NCBI GenBank assembly: GCA_966250375.1
Contig: CBINHE010000047.1
Span: 1-33,730 of the forward strand
Direction: 5' to 3'
Length of the DNA: 33,730 bases
Source: CAMLDH01 sp966250375
Lineage (GTDB): Bacteria; Pseudomonadota; Gammaproteobacteria; Burkholderiales; Burkholderiaceae_D
Shown piece by piece: positions 30,669 through 33,730 of the stretch (within the stretch, counting starts at the first letter, position 1; each line of letters opens with the position of its first letter). Below the pieces are notes generated by a model, which was not told the DNA's origin, searched no databases, and was given only the letters and a program-made list of their open reading frames with translations. Both the position numbers and the translations under genes were made by a program.

Positions 30669-32012
30669 ATGCAACACAACATTATCAATATCGAGTCTCT
30701 CGACATGGAGGCCCGCGGCGTCGGGCATCTGCAAAATGAAGATGGCACGCAAGGAAAAGTCATTTTTGTCGAGGGCGCACTGCCCGGTGAGCGCGTTAGT
30801 TTTCAGTCTTTCAGACGTAAGCCAAAATGGGAGGCAGCAACGCTGACCGCGCTACATAATGAATCCGCATTGCGGGTAAAACCGAAATGTGCCTATTACG
30901 GCATTTGCGGAGGGTGCGCGATGCAGCACTTGGAGCCGTCGGCCCAAGTCGCCATTAAGCAGCGCGTCCTGGAAGATAATCTGAAGCATATCGGCAAGGT
31001 AAAAGCCGAAACCATGTTGCGCCCGATTTACGGGCCGACTTGGGGCTATCGTTATCGCGCCCGTCTTTCGGTACGGCTGGTGCGTAAAAAAGGCACGGTA
31101 CTGGTCGGGTTCCATGAGAAAAAATCGGCATTTGTCGCCGACATGCAGACTTGTGAAATCCTGCCAACTCATGTGTCAGCGATGCTGATGCCATTGCGTG
31201 ACTTGATCGGATCGCTCTCCATCGTCGAGCAGGTGCCGCAGATCGAACTCGCGGTGGGTGAGGATTTGACAGCGATGGTACTGCGTATCATGGCGCCACT
31301 GACTTCAGATGATGAGGACAAGCTGAAGATATTTGCCGATGCACACCAAGTGCAATGGTGGCTGCAAACCAAGGGACTGGACACGGTGCGCTGCTATTAT
31401 CCGATCGACCCGCAATTACACTACACGCTGCCCGAGTTCGGCATTCATATGCCATTCAAGCCCACCGACTTTACTCAAGTGAATCACCAGATCAATCGGG
31501 TTCTGGTGGCACATGCATTACGTCTGCTGGATGTCCAAGCGCATGAGCGGGTAGCAGATCTGTTTTGCGGTCTCGGGAATTTCACATTGCCGCTCGCAAC
31601 GCAGGTACGCGAAGTGGTCGGCATTGAAGGCAGTGCCGTGTTGACTGAACGAGCCCTAGAAAATGCACGGGCAAATGGCGTTGCTGAAAAAACGGTGTTT
31701 TATTGCCGTAACTTGTTTGAGGCGACCACTGACGATCTGGTGGTATTAGGGAAATTTGATCGGATGTTGATTGATCCGCCGCGCGAAGGTGCGATGGCGG
31801 TATGTGAGGCGTTGGTTGGGCTGAATGCCGCACATCGTGATTTGAAACCGCAACGTATTGTTTACGTGTCATGCAATCCATCGACCTTGGCGCGCGATAC
31901 GGCTTTGCTGGTGCATGAGGGTGGTTATATATTGAAGCAAGCGGGCGTGGTCAACATGTTTCCCCATACGGCGCATGTGGAATCGATTGCCGTTTTTGAG
32001 CGGAATGACTAA
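30669..32012 (+). CDS. rlmD: 23S rRNA (uracil-5-)-methyltransferase RlmD
   Basis: Methylates a conserved uracil (U1939 in E. coli numbering) in 23S rRNA using SAM. From ATG 30669 it is 447 residues (E. coli RlmD 433). A TRAM-like RNA-binding domain occupies about 1-55 (IESLDMEARGVGHL...GALPGERV). The [4Fe-4S] cysteines are C74, C80, C83 (CAYYGICGGC) and C162 (QTCEIL). The SAM motif is VADLFCGLGNFTLPLA and the catalytic cysteine C402 lies in YVSCNPSTLARD. The frame is open to GTG 30627, adding 14 residues; neither start has a clear ribosome binding site, so the start is uncertain. The stop codon lies in a 12-bp tandem duplication. Confidence 0.94.
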   Translation: MQHNIINIESLDMEARGVGHLQNEDGTQGKVIFVEGALPGERVSFQSFRRKPKWEAATLTALHNESALRVKPKCAYYGICGGCAMQHLEPSAQVAIKQRVLEDNLKHIGKVKAETMLRPIYGPTWGYRYRARLSVRLVRKKGTVLVGFHEKKSAFVADMQTCEILPTHVSAMLMPLRDLIGSLSIVEQVPQIELAVGEDLTAMVLRIMAPLTSDDEDKLKIFADAHQVQWWLQTKGLDTVRCYYPIDPQLHYTLPEFGIHMPFKPTDFTQVNHQINRVLVAHALRLLDVQAHERVADLFCGLGNFTLPLATQVREVVGIEGSAVLTERALENARANGVAEKTVFYCRNLFEATTDDLVVLGKFDRMLIDPPREGAMAVCEALVGLNAAHRDLKPQRIVYVSCNPSTLARDTALLVHEGGYILKQAGVVNMFPHTAHVESIAVFERND

Positions 32013-32027
32013 AAAAATGACTAAAAA
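32004..32027. repeat. 12-bp tandem duplication across the rlmD stop codon
   Basis: AATGACTAAAAA occurs twice in succession (32004-32015, 32016-32027). In the rlmD frame it reads Asn-Asp-stop-Lys-Asn-Asp-stop, so the second copy duplicates the gene end with a back-up stop. Confidence 0.9.
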
Positions 32028-32049
32028 AAAGCCGACCTGCAGGCCGGCT
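32023..32049 (-). terminator. Intrinsic terminator of the BI-1-like gene
   Basis: On the minus strand AGCCGGCCT / AGGTCGGCT (32030-32049) forms a stem with one mismatch followed by eight T (plus-strand A at 32023-32030). It lies 20 bp past the stop of the minus-strand gene and between convergent genes. Confidence 0.8.
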
Positions 32050-32069
32050 CTCTGTTAAATCCACACCAT

Positions 32070-32762
32070 TCAATCGCGGCTGCCACCAAAAATTCCCAAT
32101 AGCGACAGCAAATTCACGAAAATGTTGTAGATGTCCAGATAGATATTTAACGTAGCCAAAATATAGTTTGTTTCGCCACCATTGATGATCTGCTGAACAT
32201 CAAACAGGATATAAGCGGAAAAGATGGCAATCGCAATCACAGATATCGCCAGATGGAGGGCTGGCAGTTGCAGGAAGATATTGGCTAATGCGGTCGCCAG
32301 AATCACCAATACGCCAGCAAATAGCCATTTCCCCAAGCCGGAAAAATCACGCTTTGAAACCGTTGCAACGGTCGCCATAACACCAAAAATAGTCGCCGTT
32401 CCGCCAAACGCGGTCATGATCAGCGATGCCCCATTCGAGAAACCCAAGATGTGGCCAATCAGGCGCGATAGCATCAATCCCATGAAGAAGGTGAAACCTA
32501 GCAAGACTGCGATACCAATACCCGAATTCTTGGTTTTTTCAATCGCATAAAAAAAACCGAATGCAATTGCCAGAAAAGCCATAAACCCAATCAGCGGGCT
32601 ACTGGTAAAAAAGGAAAACTTCAATTGCATACCGACCCAAGCACCGAAAATTGTCGGAATCATGGAAATCGCGAGCAGCCAATAGGTATTGCGAAGTACG
32701 CGATGGCGTACTACTAGCGATTCGCTCGATACACCATAGATTTGCTGTAGGTTCCGATCCAT
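32070..32762 (-). CDS. Bax inhibitor-1 / YccA family integral membrane protein
   Basis: A 230-residue inner membrane protein of the BI-1 (TMBIM/YccA/YbhL) family, with seven predicted hydrophobic helices starting around residue 28 (WLLAISMIPTIFGAWVGM). The family signature SAYILFDVQQIINGG lies near residues 181-195, with the conserved acidic residue in a late helix, and the C-terminus ends NLLSLLGIFGGSRD. Members are linked to calcium or pH-dependent leak and to FtsH-related membrane protein quality control, but the function here is unknown. ATG 32762 (MDRNLQQIYG) has TTGGAGG upstream; the open frame to 32879 was not used. A terminator lies at 32023-32049. An IS110-type relic lies upstream on the other strand. 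Confidence 0.92.
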   Translation of the reverse strand: MDRNLQQIYGVSSESLVVRHRVLRNTYWLLAISMIPTIFGAWVGMQLKFSFFTSSPLIGFMAFLAIAFGFFYAIEKTKNSGIGIAVLLGFTFFMGLMLSRLIGHILGFSNGASLIMTAFGGTATIFGVMATVATVSKRDFSGLGKWLFAGVLVILATALANIFLQLPALHLAISVIAIAIFSAYILFDVQQIINGGETNYILATLNIYLDIYNIFVNLLSLLGIFGGSRD

Positions 32763-33077
32763 ATTGCCTCCAATTTCCATATTTGAAATTACAACATGCC
32801 AAAAGCATAGCATAGCTAGTTTTGCAATAGAATATCTCGTCCTTGGGAAAGTTCTGAGTCGATCTGTTGTATCTTTCAAGGCTATCGCACGAACGCTGAC
32901 TTAAGGCAAAAATAAATCATTAGGGCGGTAAGTCCAATTCATCAATGTGTAGGTTGCCAAATGAAAGGCACTATGATCACGCAAACTCTGGTTCTAATGG
33001 AATGGGCGCCCTCTTCAAGGTGGCATGAAAGTGCCAAAATAGGCGTGGCTTCCCCCTCAACGAAAGGAGCGTCCACC
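32763..33077. other. Region between the BI-1-like gene and the IS110-type relic
   Basis: 315 bp with no credible gene. The left half should hold the promoter of the minus-strand BI-1-like gene; I cannot place it with confidence. The right part (from about 32940) is probably the 5' non-coding end of the IS110-type element: GGCACT (32974-32979) and AGTGCC (33030-33035) can pair around an inner GGGCGCCC (33006-33013) hairpin-prone segment. Confidence 0.5.
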
Positions 33078-33730
33078 ATGAAGATAACAACCATTGGCAT
33101 TGATTTGGCAAAGAACGTTTTTCAAGTGCATGGCGTGGATGCGTATGGAAAAGTGGTATTGCGCAAAAAGCTGGCGCGATCGACGGTGCCGGAATTTTTC
33201 ATCCAACTGCAGTCGTGCCTGATCGGGATGGAGGCATGCGGCAGCGCCCACTATTGGGCTCGCAAGCTGGCGGCAATGGGGCATACCGTCAAGCTGATGG
33301 CGTCGCAATTCGTCAAGCCCTGTGTGAAGACGAACAAGAATGATGCGGCCGATGCGGAAGCGATCTGCGAAGCGGCGACCCGACCCAACATGCGTTTTGT
33401 GCCGATCAAGACAGACGAGCAGCAAGCCGTGTTGTCGCTCCACCGTGTGCGACAAGGTTTCGTCAAGGCCAGAACCGCCCAGGCCAATCAGATTCGCGGC
33501 TTGCTATCAGAGTTTGGCGTGATCATTGCACAAGGCAGAGCGCACATTGCCAATGTGTCTTCCGCAGATCATGGAACAATCCGACTTGCCTGGCAGCTTC
33601 CGTGCGCTGCTGCAGCGTTTGCATGATCACTTCAAAGCGTTGGATAAACAGGTCGACGAGATGGATGCGAAGAGATCCCGTCACCGCCACCGCCTTGGTG
33701 GCATCGATTGGCGATGCCAGCAGTTTCAAG
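33078..33730 (+). pseudogene. IS110-family transposase, frameshifted and internally deleted, cut by window end
   Basis: The N-terminal RuvC-like DEDD domain is clear: D9 (TIGIDLAKNVFQVHG), E52 (IGMEACGSAHYWARKL) and D89/D92 (KTNKNDAADAEAI). AAAGGAG precedes ATG 33078. After HIANV a single extra T near 33558 shifts the frame, giving a stop at 33624-33626. The expected continuation (LPQIMEQSDLPGSFRALLQ then RLHDHFKALDKQVDEMDA) lies in the next frame. Then around 33670 a deletion removes the segment leading to the helix-hairpin part, and PVTATALVASIGDASSFK continues in the third frame to the window edge. The C-terminal catalytic serine region lies outside. It is inactive as read, unless the lesions are sequencing errors; IS110 elements encode a bridge RNA in their non-coding end. 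Confidence 0.88.

Overview
The window is a chromosomal, mostly housekeeping segment of a betaproteobacterium. The gene order mdh / gntR / sdhCDAB-sdhE / gltA / sucAB-lpd / zapE, a DUF2863-type protein, a surE-pcm-nlpD-rpoS operon and moderate GC all point to Burkholderiales, most likely Oxalobacteraceae (Herminiimonas/Janthinobacterium-like). This placement is inferred from gene order and protein recognition; no search was run.

Layout. Positions 53-7407 (minus strand) hold a DUF2863 protein, a small alanine-rich membrane protein, aconitase AcnA, a secreted protein with an MliC-like domain, a CitE-like CoA-ester lyase and malate dehydrogenase. A divergent regulatory region (7408-7764) separates them from a GntR/UTRA regulator. 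Then on the plus strand come sdhC, sdhD, sdhA, sdhB, sdhE, gltA, sucA, sucB, lpd, a small lipoprotein and the ATPase gene zapE. Together these encode most of the oxidative TCA cycle: citrate synthase, aconitase, 2-oxoglutarate dehydrogenase, succinate dehydrogenase and malate dehydrogenase. Isocitrate dehydrogenase, succinyl-CoA synthetase and fumarase are not here.

Positions 21523-25502 carry a periplasmic hypothetical protein, a PP2C-type phosphatase (minus strand), a YdcH/DUF465 protein and a DinG/YoaA-type Fe-S helicase. Positions 25503-26829 are a decayed accessory patch: short direct repeats, a 16-bp inverted repeat over the start of a transposase gene, and an IS256-family transposase relic with at least five lesions. 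The stationary-phase operon surE-pcm-nlpD-rpoS follows, then rlmD, a BI-1/YccA-type membrane protein (minus strand) and, at the right edge, a broken IS110-family transposase cut by the window end.

I see no CRISPR array, tRNA, rRNA, defence island or biosynthetic cluster, and nothing I would call a new multi-gene system. The observations most worth checking are regulatory: two palindromes about two helical turns apart in the sdh promoter region and a TATAAGAC cluster upstream of gntR; a strong intrinsic terminator between sucB and lpd; a G10 tract in a hairpin between sdhA and sdhB; an 18-bp tandem duplication in the acnA leader; the inverted repeat that would hide the transposase start; and a possible IS110 bridge-RNA region. 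Several other short tandem duplications (12-20 bp) occur.
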